A stretch of 64,000 bases of DNA from Desulfobacteraceae bacterium (GTDB taxonomy: Bacteria > Desulfobacterota > Desulfobacteria > Desulfobacterales > Desulfosarcinaceae), in assembly GCA_027068085.1 (NCBI GenBank), contig JAMOUQ010000004.1, positions 62,001 through 126,000 of the forward strand, given 5' to 3'. Position numbers and translations under genes: made by a program. How positions within the stretch are numbered: the stretch's first letter is position 1; each line of letters opens with the position of its first letter. The notes beneath the pieces were generated by a model. It ran no database searches. It was not told where the DNA came from and saw only the letters and a program-made list of their open reading frames with translations. Shown here in pieces: positions 6,805 to 14,174 of this stretch.

Positions 6805-9506
6805 TCCTCAAGCAGCTGGAAGTTTACGCCTGGCGCAGCATTCTGGAGAAAGTCTGCCTGGGGCCTTTTTCCGAGGGCCTCAACCTGATCCATGCCCCCA
6901 ACGGCACCGGCAAGTCTTCCCTTTTCGAAGCCCTCCAGCGGTGTCTCTTCGACAGCCACCAGGTTAAGGGCCGGGCCATGGAAGAAATCAGGCCCTGGGG
7001 CCGGGACCTGGCTCCCGGGGTGTGTGTCGAATTCGTCCATGACGGCCAGCACCTGCGGTTTTGCAAGCAGTTTCTCAGCCAGCCGGCAGCCCGGCTGGAA
7101 CGCATGGAAGAGGGACGTTTCAGGCCCCTGGCAGAAGGCCGCCAGGCCGACGAGTACGTGCGGGGGCTTTTTTCCGATCAGAGCCCGGGCCGGGGACTTT
7201 CCAAGCCGGAGCACATGGGCCTGTGCCAGGTCCTCTGGGCCCCCCAGGGCCGCCCGGAGCTGGGGACGGTGGCCCCGGCCGTGGTGGCCGACGTGCGCCA
7301 GGCCCTGGGAGTGCAGGTTTCCGGGACTGTGGGCGGTCCGGTGGAAGAGGCCGTCTCCCGGCGCTACTTTGAATTTTACACCCGTACCGGCAAGGTGAAA
7401 AGCGGCCGCAACGCGCCTGCGGCGGTGAGGCTGGCCAGGCAGCTGGAAGAGCTGGAAAAAGAGCGCGACCTGCTGGCCGGCCGTTACAAGGAACTGGAGC
7501 AGGCCCGGCTGAAGGTGGAAGACCAGCGGGCCGCCCGCCGGCAGGCGGCAGATCAGGAAAAAAGGCTTTTGGAAGAAGTTGCCCGGGTGAAGCTGCGCGT
7601 AAAACAGTACCGGGAGATCGAGCGGAAGCTGGAGCGGGCCCGCAGCCGGGCCGACGCGGCCCAGGCCGGCTACTCGGCCCTTAAGGACAGGATACGCCAG
7701 GTTGACGATACCACCTCCGAGATAAAAAACCTGGAGCAGGAGACAGAGCAGTTACGCCAGAAACTGGAGGCGGCCTGCAGGCAGGTCGAGCTGCGCCGCC
7801 AGGAGGGGGCTGACTGCCGCCGGCACCTGGAAGACCTGGAAAAGGACCGCCGCGACCTGGAGAAAAAGAGCCGCCGCCTGGAGCTTGCCCGGCAGTACTT
7901 GCAGGCGGTTGCCGAACTTGAAAAGCTCACCGCGCGGCAGGCGGAGGCGGAAAAATGCACCCGCCAGCTGGAAGATGCCCGCCGCCGGCGCCGGGAGCTT
8001 GTGGCCCCGGACCGCAAGACCCTGGCCGGGGTGCGCCGGGCGGCGGCCCGCGCAGACAAGGCCCGGGCCGGGGTGGAAAGCTTCCTGATCCGCCTGGAGA
8101 TCGATCTTGACAAGCCGCGGGAACTGGAAGTCATCAAGGGCAGCCGGCCCGAGGGCGGTTTGCCCACTTCCGGGCAGGTGGTGGTGAGCGGGCCGGCCGA
8201 GGTGGTGGTGGAGCTGAAGGGCGTCGGCCGGATCAGGGCCCGGGGCCCGGCCGGGGACCTGGAAAAGCAGGCCCGGTTGCTGGAAAAGGCCGAAAAGGAG
8301 CTTGAAGAGCTGACCCGGCCCTTTGGAACCACCGATCCGGAAAGGCTCCAGGACCTGCTGGATGAGGCCGAAAAACTCGACGGGCAGGTGAAAAGCCGGC
8401 AGCAGCGCCTGGACCTGCTCCTTGAAGACGGAGACCTCAGCCGGCTCAAGGCCCGCATCGGGGCCTGCCGGGCCACCGTCGGCCGGGCGCTGGAAGAGTT
8501 TCCCGGCTGGCAGCAGGAATCTCCCGATGTGGAAGGCCTGGAAAAGGAGTATCTCGAGGCCCGTTCAGGCCTGGAGCAGCGACAGGCCGGGGCCGAAAAA
8601 CGGCTGGAAGACGCTCTTGCCGGTCTGGCCCAGGCAGAAGGTGACCACAAGGCCCTGAAAGCGGGCCTGGAGGCCAAGCAGGCCGAGCACAGGCGGGCTG
8701 CCCGCCGGCTGGAAGAACTTGGCCGGGACGGCCTGACCCAGGAGCAGCGCCGGGAAAAGCTGACCCGGCTTTCAATGGAATGGGAGGCGGCCAGCGGCCC
8801 CATAGAAGGACTGGAAAAAGAGCTTGCGGCCCTGGGGCCTGATCCGGCCCGGGACCTGGAAGACCTTGAACGCCGGCTGGAGGCGGCCCGCGGAGACGCC
8901 CGCCGGGCCCGCGACAGGGAAAAGACCGCCGAAGGGGAGCTGGCCCAGCTTGCCCGCCAGGACATCTACGGGCAGCTTGCCGCCTGCGACGAAAAGCTGG
9001 CCGTGCTCCGGCGGCAGGCGGAGGCCGAAAAACTGCGCCTGGAGGCCGTGGGGCTGCTCTACAGGACGGTGGAGGAGTTTCGCAACCGGACCACCGCCGC
9101 CGTGGTCCGGCCCCTGGAAAAAGCCGCCTGCCGCCTGATGGAACGCATCAGCGGCCCGGTGCTGGAAGGGATCGGGCTGGGTGAGGACCTGGTGCCGGCA
9201 AATGTGCGGCCGGCGGCTGCCGGCGGCCCGGTGGGCCTGGAAAACCTTTCCGGCGGAGAAAGCGAACAGCTTCACCTGGTCTGCCGCCTGGCCCTGGCCG
9301 AGGTCCTGGCCCGCGACCGGCGCCAGCTGGTGGTGCTGGACGACGTGCTGACCGCCACCGACACGGGACGCTTTGGCAGAATCCTGCGCATCCTGCAGGA
9401 GATGGCCGCCCGGCTGCAGATCGTTATTCTCACCTGCCACCCGGAACGTTACGCGGGCCTGGAAGATATGACCAGGTTCGACCTGGAGGCCGCCCTGGCG
9501 GGCTGA
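6801..9506 (+). CDS. SbcC/Rad50-like ATPase with long coiled coil and no zinc hook
   Basis: A 901-residue ABC-type ATPase of the SMC/Rad50 family. The Walker A is APNGTGKSS (residues 32-40). Residues about 205-420 and 480-760 are Glu/Arg/Ala-rich coiled coil. The ABC signature is ENLSGGESEQLHL and the Walker B is QLVVLDDVLTATD near the C-terminus. The coil apex (about residues 425-480) is a Gly/Val-rich, probably beta-structured segment (KGSRPEGGLPTSGQVVVSG) instead of a CxxC hook, so dimer bridging by zinc is not expected. Gene order and the four-base overlap with the metallophosphoesterase indicate a two-subunit complex. The protein is shorter than E. coli SbcC (about 1050 residues). Confidence 0.87.
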   Translation: MILKQLEVYAWRSILEKVCLGPFSEGLNLIHAPNGTGKSSLFEALQRCLFDSHQVKGRAMEEIRPWGRDLAPGVCVEFVHDGQHLRFCKQFLSQPAARLERMEEGRFRPLAEGRQADEYVRGLFSDQSPGRGLSKPEHMGLCQVLWAPQGRPELGTVAPAVVADVRQALGVQVSGTVGGPVEEAVSRRYFEFYTRTGKVKSGRNAPAAVRLARQLEELEKERDLLAGRYKELEQARLKVEDQRAARRQAADQEKRLLEEVARVKLRVKQYREIERKLERARSRADAAQAGYSALKDRIRQVDDTTSEIKNLEQETEQLRQKLEAACRQVELRRQEGADCRRHLEDLEKDRRDLEKKSRRLELARQYLQAVAELEKLTARQAEAEKCTRQLEDARRRRRELVAPDRKTLAGVRRAAARADKARAGVESFLIRLEIDLDKPRELEVIKGSRPEGGLPTSGQVVVSGPAEVVVELKGVGRIRARGPAGDLEKQARLLEKAEKELEELTRPFGTTDPERLQDLLDEAEKLDGQVKSRQQRLDLLLEDGDLSRLKARIGACRATVGRALEEFPGWQQESPDVEGLEKEYLEARSGLEQRQAGAEKRLEDALAGLAQAEGDHKALKAGLEAKQAEHRRAARRLEELGRDGLTQEQRREKLTRLSMEWEAASGPIEGLEKELAALGPDPARDLEDLERRLEAARGDARRARDREKTAEGELAQLARQDIYGQLAACDEKLAVLRRQAEAEKLRLEAVGLLYRTVEEFRNRTTAAVVRPLEKAACRLMERISGPVLEGIGLGEDLVPANVRPAAAGGPVGLENLSGGESEQLHLVCRLALAEVLARDRRQLVVLDDVLTATDTGRFGRILRILQEMAARLQIVILTCHPERYAGLEDMTRFDLEAALAG

Positions 9507-9507
9507 A

Positions 9508-9819
9508 TCAGAAGGTGATCACCTTGTCGGCCTCCCTGGCAAGCTCGTAGAGGTCGTCCATCCAGCCGATGGGGCAGGTGCCCGATCCCACCAGACCGTG
9601 GGACTTCATGCACACCCCTCAGACGTAGAAGTCGCCCTCGAACTTGTTCATCTGCTCCATGACATCGAATTCAGGGCTGCCGCTTTTTTCGAACAGGACC
9701 CCCTTGCCGAGCATGAAGACGCTGACCTCGTCGCCCTTTTGGACTCCGGTATTTGCCAGACGCATGGCATTGTAGATGGTTTCGCCGTCGCCGGTGGTGA
9801 TGATGAAAAGAATTTTCAC
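9508..9819 (-). CDS. Selenocysteine-containing DsrE-family protein (UGA at residue 67)
   Basis: A 103-residue DsrE/DsrF-like sulfur-relay type protein. A GTG start at 9819, seven bases after AAGGAGG, gives VKILFIITTGDGETIYNAMRL. A TGA at 9621-9619 would end the protein after residue 66, but the frame continues with GVCMKSHGLVGSGTCPIG and then WMDDLYELAREADKVITF to a TGA at 9510-9508. This downstream part is the conserved C-terminal half of the family, in which the usual motif is CGxCMK; here the first Cys is the UGA codon (UGVC). A hairpin with a GGUCUG loop follows the UGA (see next entry). DsrE-like proteins are a known, uncommon selenoprotein family in deltaproteobacteria. The product likely handles sulfur, selenium or thiol redox. 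It is divergent from a sigma-54 activator gene. Confidence 0.88.
9586..9603 (-). promoter_or_regulatory. Bacterial SECIS-like hairpin for UGA decoding
   Basis: On the minus-strand mRNA, 15 bases after the UGA, UCCCAC pairs perfectly with GUGGGA around the hexaloop GGUCUG. The loop GGUCU is the same as in the E. coli fdhF SECIS apical loop, and the loop begins 21 bases after the UGA, within the range of bacterial SECIS elements. It lies inside the coding sequence, as required in bacteria. SelB and tRNA-Sec genes are not in this window. Confidence 0.8.
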
Positions 9820-9920
9820 GGGCAGGCCTCCTTCTTTGCAAAATCGGGTCAACGGTATTACTATCAATTCTGACGATTCTACTCATACCTGCACCAGGCC
9901 GGCAAGGAGGTTCTGCCCGG

Positions 9921-11297
9921 ATGAACTCCAAAGCCAAGAACGCAAAGCAAAATTCTTCTGTCACCGATGTCATCCTGGAGAGCATCTCCGACGGCGTTTT
10001 CACCGTGGACCCGGACTGGCGGATCTCGTCTTTCAACCGGGCCGCCGAGCAGATAACCGGGGTGCCGCGCAGCGAGGCCATCGGCCGGCGCTGCTCGGAC
10101 GTGCTGCGCTCCAGCATGTGCGGCAGTGATTGTGCCCTGCGGCGGACCCTGGAGACCGGAAAGCCTGTGATCGGAAAGACCGGATACATCATCGATGCCG
10201 CCGGCCGCCGGGTGCCGGTTTCCATCTCGACCGCCGTTTTACGGGACCCCCAAGGCAGGGTCATGGGCGGGGCCGAGACTTTCCGCGATCTTTCCGAGGT
10301 GGAAGCCCTGAGAAGCGAGCTGGAGGGCCGTTTCCGGGTAGGGGAACTGGTCAGCCGCAGCCCCCTGATGCAAAAGATCTTCGAAGTCCTGCCGGCCATT
10401 GCCGCCAGCCCCAGCACGGTCCTGATCCTGGGAGAGACCGGCACCGGCAAGGAGCTTGTGGCCCGCACCATCCACGAGCTGAGCCCGCGGCGCAAAAAAC
10501 CCTTTGTGGCGGTCAGCTGCGGAGCCCTGCCCGACACCCTGCTGGAGTCGGAACTTTTCGGGTACAAGGCCGGCGCCTTCACCGGCGCTGTCAGGGACAA
10601 GCCGGGCCGTTTTGCCCTGGCAAAGGGCGGGAGCCTGTTTCTGGACGAAATCGGGGAAATCAGCCCCGCCCTTCAGGTGAGGCTGTTGCGGGTGCTCCAG
10701 GAAAGGACCTACGAGCCTTTGGGCGGCACCAGGTCCGAGACGGCCGATGTGAGGATAATCGCCGCCACCAACAGGGATCTGGCCGAGCTGATGCGCCGGG
10801 GCGAGTTCCGGGAGGATCTTTACTACCGGGTCAACGTGGTGCGGGTGGAGCTGCCGCCCTTGCGGCGGCGAAAAGAAGACATCCCCCTGCTGGCCGACAG
10901 TTTCATCGAACGCTTCAACCGCCTCCAGGGCCGCCGGGTCGAGGGTATTTCCGGCGAGGCCCTCTCCCTGCTCATGGCCCACAACTGGCCGGGTAACGTG
11001 CGCGAGCTGGGAAACGTCATCGAAAGGGCTTTTATCCTTTGCCGCCGGGGGCCGATCCAGATCCAGCACCTGCCCGGGGAGCTGCTCGCCGGCCGGCATC
11101 CGGCTGACGAGACTTCCGGCATCCGGGCGGCCCGTAACCTGCTGGATGCCCGTTACATCCAGGCCGCCCTGGAACGCAACAACTACAACCGCACTGCCGC
11201 GGCCCGCGACCTGGGCATTCACAAGACCACCCTTTTGCGGCGCATCAAAAAGCTCGGCCTGCGCCTTCCTGAAAAAGACGGCCGCTTTCGCGCCTGA
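9921..11297 (+). CDS. PAS-domain sigma-54 dependent transcriptional activator
   Basis: A 458-residue enhancer-binding protein. N-terminal PAS domain (residues about 15-130, NRAAEQITG, with Cys in SSMCGSDCALRR), a short linker, AAA+ domain from about 143 with Walker A GETGTGKE, the sigma-54 contact loop GAFTGA, Walker B SLFLDEIGE and arginine-finger region, and a C-terminal Fis-type HTH (RTAAARDLGIHKTTLLRRIKKLG). It has no receiver domain, so it senses its signal directly through PAS, possibly redox through the cysteines. AAGGAGG precedes the ATG. Two dyads and a -24/-12 promoter lie just downstream in front of the NifX gene, its likely target. The layout resembles the sigma-54 regulated orange-protein (ORP) operons of Desulfovibrio. 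Confidence 0.92.
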   Translation: MNSKAKNAKQNSSVTDVILESISDGVFTVDPDWRISSFNRAAEQITGVPRSEAIGRRCSDVLRSSMCGSDCALRRTLETGKPVIGKTGYIIDAAGRRVPVSISTAVLRDPQGRVMGGAETFRDLSEVEALRSELEGRFRVGELVSRSPLMQKIFEVLPAIAASPSTVLILGETGTGKELVARTIHELSPRRKKPFVAVSCGALPDTLLESELFGYKAGAFTGAVRDKPGRFALAKGGSLFLDEIGEISPALQVRLLRVLQERTYEPLGGTRSETADVRIIAATNRDLAELMRRGEFREDLYYRVNVVRVELPPLRRRKEDIPLLADSFIERFNRLQGRRVEGISGEALSLLMAHNWPGNVRELGNVIERAFILCRRGPIQIQHLPGELLAGRHPADETSGIRAARNLLDARYIQAALERNNYNRTAAARDLGIHKTTLLRRIKKLGLRLPEKDGRFRA

Positions 11298-11301
11298 CAT
11301 A

Positions 11302-11349
11302 GTTGCAGCTTTGCAACACTTAAAAGCGATATAGTTGCAGATATGCTAC
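11302..11349 (+). promoter_or_regulatory. Tandem dyad upstream activating sites for a sigma-54 activator
   Basis: Two dyads 32 bases apart, three helical turns: GTTGCA-GCTT-TGCAAC (11302-11317, perfect) and GTTGCA-GATA-TGCTAC (11334-11349, one mismatch), each preceded by ATA or CATA. They lie just after the PAS/AAA/Fis regulator and about 85-130 bases upstream of a -24/-12 promoter, the place expected for enhancer sites of that regulator. Confidence 0.75.
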
Positions 11350-11432
11350 GACAGTTTTTGCAGCCTCCGGACAGGCAGCCAATATTTACTTGAATAACGG
11401 TATGTTAAAATTCTTATTAGCCGGCAGATGCC

Positions 11433-11448
11433 TGGCACGATCCATGCT
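11433..11448 (+). promoter_or_regulatory. Sigma-54 (-24/-12) promoter for the NifX/DUF5320 operon
   Basis: TGGCACG-ATCC-ATGCT, with the GG-N10-GC spacing. The -24 element is a perfect match and the -12 element differs from TTGCW at one base. The NifX-like gene starts about 90 bases downstream. Confidence 0.82.
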
Positions 11449-11535
11449 GTACAAATTGCCAGGAAAACTGACGATGGCTTTGCAGCCCGGATATTGGTCT
11501 GTTTGCGAGGCCATCCGGGACGAGGGCTTTCAGCA

Positions 11536-12138
11536 ATGAAGATAGCTTTACCTGTCTGGAACGATCGTATCGCGCCTGTTTTCGACGTGGCCGGCCCTGT
11601 GCAGATAGTGGATATCGAAGCAGGCCGGATCGTGTCCCGGCACCAGAGGGTGCTGGCAGGGGAGCTGCCTTTCCAGAAGGCCCTGGAGCTGGCGGAGCTG
11701 GGGGTCCGGGTGCTGATCTGCGGGGCCATCTCCCGGCCGCTGCTGGCCATGGTCAGGGGTTACGGAATCCAGGTGATTGCCTTTGTCGGCGGAAACCTGG
11801 AAGCTGTCGTCCGGGGCTGGATCCAGGGACGGCTGGAAAGTGACGATTTTTACATGCCGGGCTGCCGCGGCAGGGGTGCAAGACGCCTGCGGGCAAGCCA
11901 TGGCGCATACAAGGAGGGTTTCGGAATGAACGGAAAGAACAGATGCGGAAGAGGCCAGGGCGGCGGCCGGGGCCAGGGACAGGGACGCGGTCAGGGCCAG
12001 GGCCGGGGAGGCCGGAGACCAGGGCCGGGCGGCGCCTGCGTTTGTCCCAAGTGCGGCCATCAGCAGCCACATCAGCAGGGGATTCCCTGCATGGATCTTA
12101 CCTGTCCCAGTTGCGGGACCGCGATGACCAGGCAGTAA
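11536..12138 (+). CDS. NifX-type Fe-Mo-cluster-binding protein with Gly/Gln/Arg linker and zinc ribbon
   Basis: A 200-residue protein. Residues 1-115 form the dinitrogenase iron-molybdenum cofactor binding (NifX/NifB C-terminal) fold, starting MKIALPVWNDRIAPVFDVA. Residues about 133-165 are a low-complexity linker built from GRGQG units. Residues 168-200 form a CPKCG...CPSCG zinc ribbon. Such proteins occur next to DUF5320 proteins and Mrp-type ATPases in anaerobes and bind heterometal or FeS clusters. At 11926, exactly at the domain boundary, AAGGAGGG is followed 8 bases later by an in-frame ATG (MNGKNRCGRG), so the linker-ribbon part may also be made separately (70 residues). The ATG at 11536 is preferred over earlier in-frame codons because it gives the family N-terminus. 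Confidence 0.85.
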   Translation: MKIALPVWNDRIAPVFDVAGPVQIVDIEAGRIVSRHQRVLAGELPFQKALELAELGVRVLICGAISRPLLAMVRGYGIQVIAFVGGNLEAVVRGWIQGRLESDDFYMPGCRGRGARRLRASHGAYKEGFGMNGKNRCGRGQGGGRGQGQGRGQGQGRGGRRPGPGGACVCPKCGHQQPHQQGIPCMDLTCPSCGTAMTRQ

Positions 12139-12207
12139 ATCGCCGGATGCGGCGAAAAACGGATATCGAACCATTTGCCATGTCATAGATGAAAGGAGGG
12201 ATGTATT

Positions 12208-12546
12208 ATGCCCGGAGGAGACAGAACCGGACCAAGAGGCATGGGATCACGCACCGGCAGGGCGGCCGGATTTTGCTCGGGTTACGGCAGACCCGGTCAC
12301 ATGAGTGCAGGCTGGGCCGGGCGCGCCCGGGGCAGGGGCTTTGGCGGCCGCAGCCGGCGTAACCGTTACCGGGCCGCCGGCATGCCCGCATGGGCCGGCT
12401 ACGGCAGCCTGCCGGTTGGCTTTCAGCAACCTGATCCGGAAGCTGAAAAGCAGGCCTTGAAGCACCAGGCCGACGCCCTGCAAGCGGAACTGGAACTTAT
12501 AAACAAACGGCTGGCCGAGATGGAAAGCGCCCCTGACAGGCAATGA
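12208..12546 (+). CDS. DUF5320 family protein
   Basis: A 112-residue protein of unknown function. It begins MPGGDRTGPRGMGSRTGRAAG, the family hallmark, is very rich in Gly and Arg up to residue 70, and ends with a short coiled coil (residues about 75-105, KQALKHQADALQAELELINK). AAGGAGGG lies 7 bases before the ATG. It is co-directional with the NifX-like gene 69 bases upstream; the pairing NifX/DUF5320 is recurrent in anaerobes and suggests a role in metal-cluster handling or storage. Both are probably transcribed from the sigma-54 promoter at 11433. Confidence 0.85.
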   Translation: MPGGDRTGPRGMGSRTGRAAGFCSGYGRPGHMSAGWAGRARGRGFGGRSRRNRYRAAGMPAWAGYGSLPVGFQQPDPEAEKQALKHQADALQAELELINKRLAEMESAPDRQ

Positions 12547-12627
12547 CCGTCCGGTCACAAATCAATGCAAGCGGCCGGGGGCCCGATGGCCTCCGGCCGC
12601 GTTTGCGGACTCATCAGGAGAAAACAT

Positions 12628-13119
12628 TTGCAAAACCAGGTAATTGCATATCGTCCCATCGGAATCATAGAAAGCCGGCATACCCTTAAGGAAAAGACCC
12701 CCATTCAGCCGGTCTATGCCCGGGGCTGCAGGGGAAAGGCGGTTGTTTTCGAAGAGTTTTCCGCCGGCCTGCAGGACCTGGAGGGTTTTTCCCACATCTT
12801 CCTGATCTACCACTTCGACCGGGCCGGAAGCCCCCGGCTGAAGGTCAGACCGTACCTTGAAGATGTGGAGCACGGTATTTTCGCCACCCGGGCCCCGTCG
12901 CGACCCAATGCCATCGGGATAAGTATCGTCGAGCTTGTGAGGGTCGAAGGCAACGTTCTTTGGCTGGACGGGGTGGACATCCTGGACCAAACTCCCCTGC
13001 TGGACATCAAGCCGTACATAGCCCGCTTCGACCGGATCGAAAACACCCGCAACGGCTGGCAGGACGCCATCGACGAAGAAGTGGCCCGGGCCAGGGGCCG
13101 GCGGGGTTTTGAAGGATAG
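12628..13119 (+). CDS. trmO: tRNA (t6A37) N6-methyltransferase, TrmO/TsaA family
   Basis: A 163-residue single-domain TsaA (UPF0066) protein that methylates the N6-threonylcarbamoyl adenosine at tRNA position 37, using S-adenosylmethionine. TTG at 12628, seven bases after CAGGAG, is the likely start (LQNQVIAYRPIGIIES); longer in-frame readings lack conservation. Family motifs: PIGIIES, GFSHIFLIYHFDRA, VRPYLED, GIFATRAPSRPNAIGIS and the C-terminal LDIKPYIARFD. It lacks the C-terminal extension of E. coli TrmO (235 residues), as archaeal and many anaerobe versions do. It stands about 80 bases after the DUF5320 gene and may be read from the same transcript. Confidence 0.88.
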   Translation: MQNQVIAYRPIGIIESRHTLKEKTPIQPVYARGCRGKAVVFEEFSAGLQDLEGFSHIFLIYHFDRAGSPRLKVRPYLEDVEHGIFATRAPSRPNAIGISIVELVRVEGNVLWLDGVDILDQTPLLDIKPYIARFDRIENTRNGWQDAIDEEVARARGRRGFEG

Positions 13120-13209
13120 AATCCTGTTCCCGCAGTTTTCCCTTTTCAGGGCCAAATGTCCGGCAGCCATGTATGCCGCCCTCGTAATATTTGCGAGAAC
13201 GGAAGTTTT

Positions 13210-13644
13210 TTACTTTTCCAGGCTCTCCGGCATCCGTTCCACCAGCGCCCTGATCTGGTCCCGCACCCGGCGGTAATGGGCCAGGGCTTTTTCAGTGTTT
13301 TTGGCTCCGGCGGCCAGGGCCGGCGGATCATCGAAGCCGCGGTGAACGATCCCGGCCCGGCCCGGAAACAGGGGGCAGCTTTCACGGGCGTGATCGCAAA
13401 GGGTCACCACGTAGTCGAAGGCCACGTCCGGGAGCTGTTCGATTTTCTTGGACCGCTGGCCGGAAATATCGACTCCGGCCTCGGCCATGGCTTCGACTGC
13501 CAGCGGGTCGAGCCCCCCGGCCGTAACCCCGGCCGAGTAAGCCTCCATCCGGCGGCCCTTGAGGTGACGGCACCAGCCTTCTGCCATCTGGCTGCGGCAG
13601 GAGTTGCCGGTGCACAGAAACAGGATTTTGAGACGCCGGGGCAT
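13210..13644 (-). CDS. arsC: Arsenate reductase, thioredoxin-coupled low-molecular-weight phosphatase type
   Basis: A 144-residue cytoplasmic enzyme reducing arsenate to arsenite. It has the P-loop CTGNSCRSQ with nucleophile C11 and C16, and the resolving pair C83 (TLCDHA) and C90 (ESCPLF), the three-cysteine relay of thioredoxin-dependent ArsC. It is convergent with trmO and alone: no arsB/acr3 efflux gene or ArsR repressor is nearby, so arsenite export would have to be encoded elsewhere. The thioredoxin at 14528 could in principle be its reductant. A ribosome site (GGAGG) precedes the ATG at 13644. Confidence 0.92.
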   Translation of the reverse strand: MPRRLKILFLCTGNSCRSQMAEGWCRHLKGRRMEAYSAGVTAGGLDPLAVEAMAEAGVDISGQRSKKIEQLPDVAFDYVVTLCDHARESCPLFPGRAGIVHRGFDDPPALAAGAKNTEKALAHYRRVRDQIRALVERMPESLEK

Positions 13645-13719
13645 TTACGAAACCTCCCTGCAATGAGCCTGAAAAACATATCCTACCTTATCCGGGGCGG
13701 GATTGAAATGACCAATGCC

Positions 13720-13797
13720 TGTAGGGGCGACCGGCCGGTCTGTGGTAAGGGCGACCGGCCGGTCTGTGGTAAGGGCGACCGGCCGGTCGCCCCTACA
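13720..13797. repeat. REP cluster: three units with exact 24-bp period
   Basis: GGGCGACCGGCCGGTC occurs at 13725-13740, 13749-13764 and 13773-13788. The cluster is bounded by TGTAGGGGCGACC on the left and GGTCGCCCCTACA on the right, so that it looks like one 30-bp REP palindrome expanded internally by 24-bp duplications (spacer TGTGGTAA). The unit is the same as at 4064 and 4300, where the RAYT gene lies. Confidence 0.92.
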
Positions 13798-13841
13798 GGA
13801 CCGTTGCCCCGGAATCGGGGATTGCCGGTTTCGGATCAGGC

Positions 13842-13865
13842 GTTAACAAAAGCGGCTTTTGTAAC
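13842..13865 (+). promoter_or_regulatory. Dyad, possible enhancer site upstream of fmdB-trx
   Basis: ACAAAAGC-G-GCTTTTGT (13846-13862) is a perfect dyad with 8-base arms, flanked by GTTA on the left and AAC on the right. It lies about 80 bases upstream of a good -24/-12 promoter, so it is a candidate activator site; its sequence differs from the dyads at 11302. Confidence 0.5.
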
Positions 13866-13942
13866 CTTTTGCAATCGGTTCGCTCTGGAAATATGGCTGC
13901 GCCAAAGAGGCTCCGGCCGGGGTAATGCCGGCCGGTGAAAAT

Positions 13943-13958
13943 TGGCAGAATAATTGCA
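13943..13958 (+). promoter_or_regulatory. Sigma-54 promoter upstream of fmdB and thioredoxin
   Basis: TGGCAG-AATAA-TTGCA with GG-N10-GC spacing, a strong match to the -24/-12 consensus. It is 217 bases before the FmdB-like ORF and is preceded by a dyad. The rest of the 530-base gap between arsC and fmdB holds the REP cluster and nothing else that I recognise. Confidence 0.75.
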
Positions 13959-14174
13959 TCCATGTTTGGCGAGGGGTTTAACTTGGCATTTATATTACCT
14001 CCATTCGATGTTTGCGTTAAGCACCTCACCTGGCGGCAAATCGGCCCCCGGGGAATAGGCCCCTGGGGTCGGTTTGCCTTTTTCCGGGAACCGGCGCCGA
14101 AATCATGACGCCGGGGTTCGGTCAATTCGTCAAGCAGAAAGCCGTTTTTCGCGGCTGATGCCACGGAGACAACG

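Noticed and set aside
7670-8965. 431-codon Ser/Arg-rich minus-strand ORF
   Set aside because: Reverse reading of the SbcC coiled coil (Glu/Lys/Leu codons give Ser/Phe/Arg).
13720-13797. Possible CRISPR-like short tandem repeats
   Set aside because: Only three units, 8-base spacers that are identical, and palindromic units matching the REP copies near RAYT.
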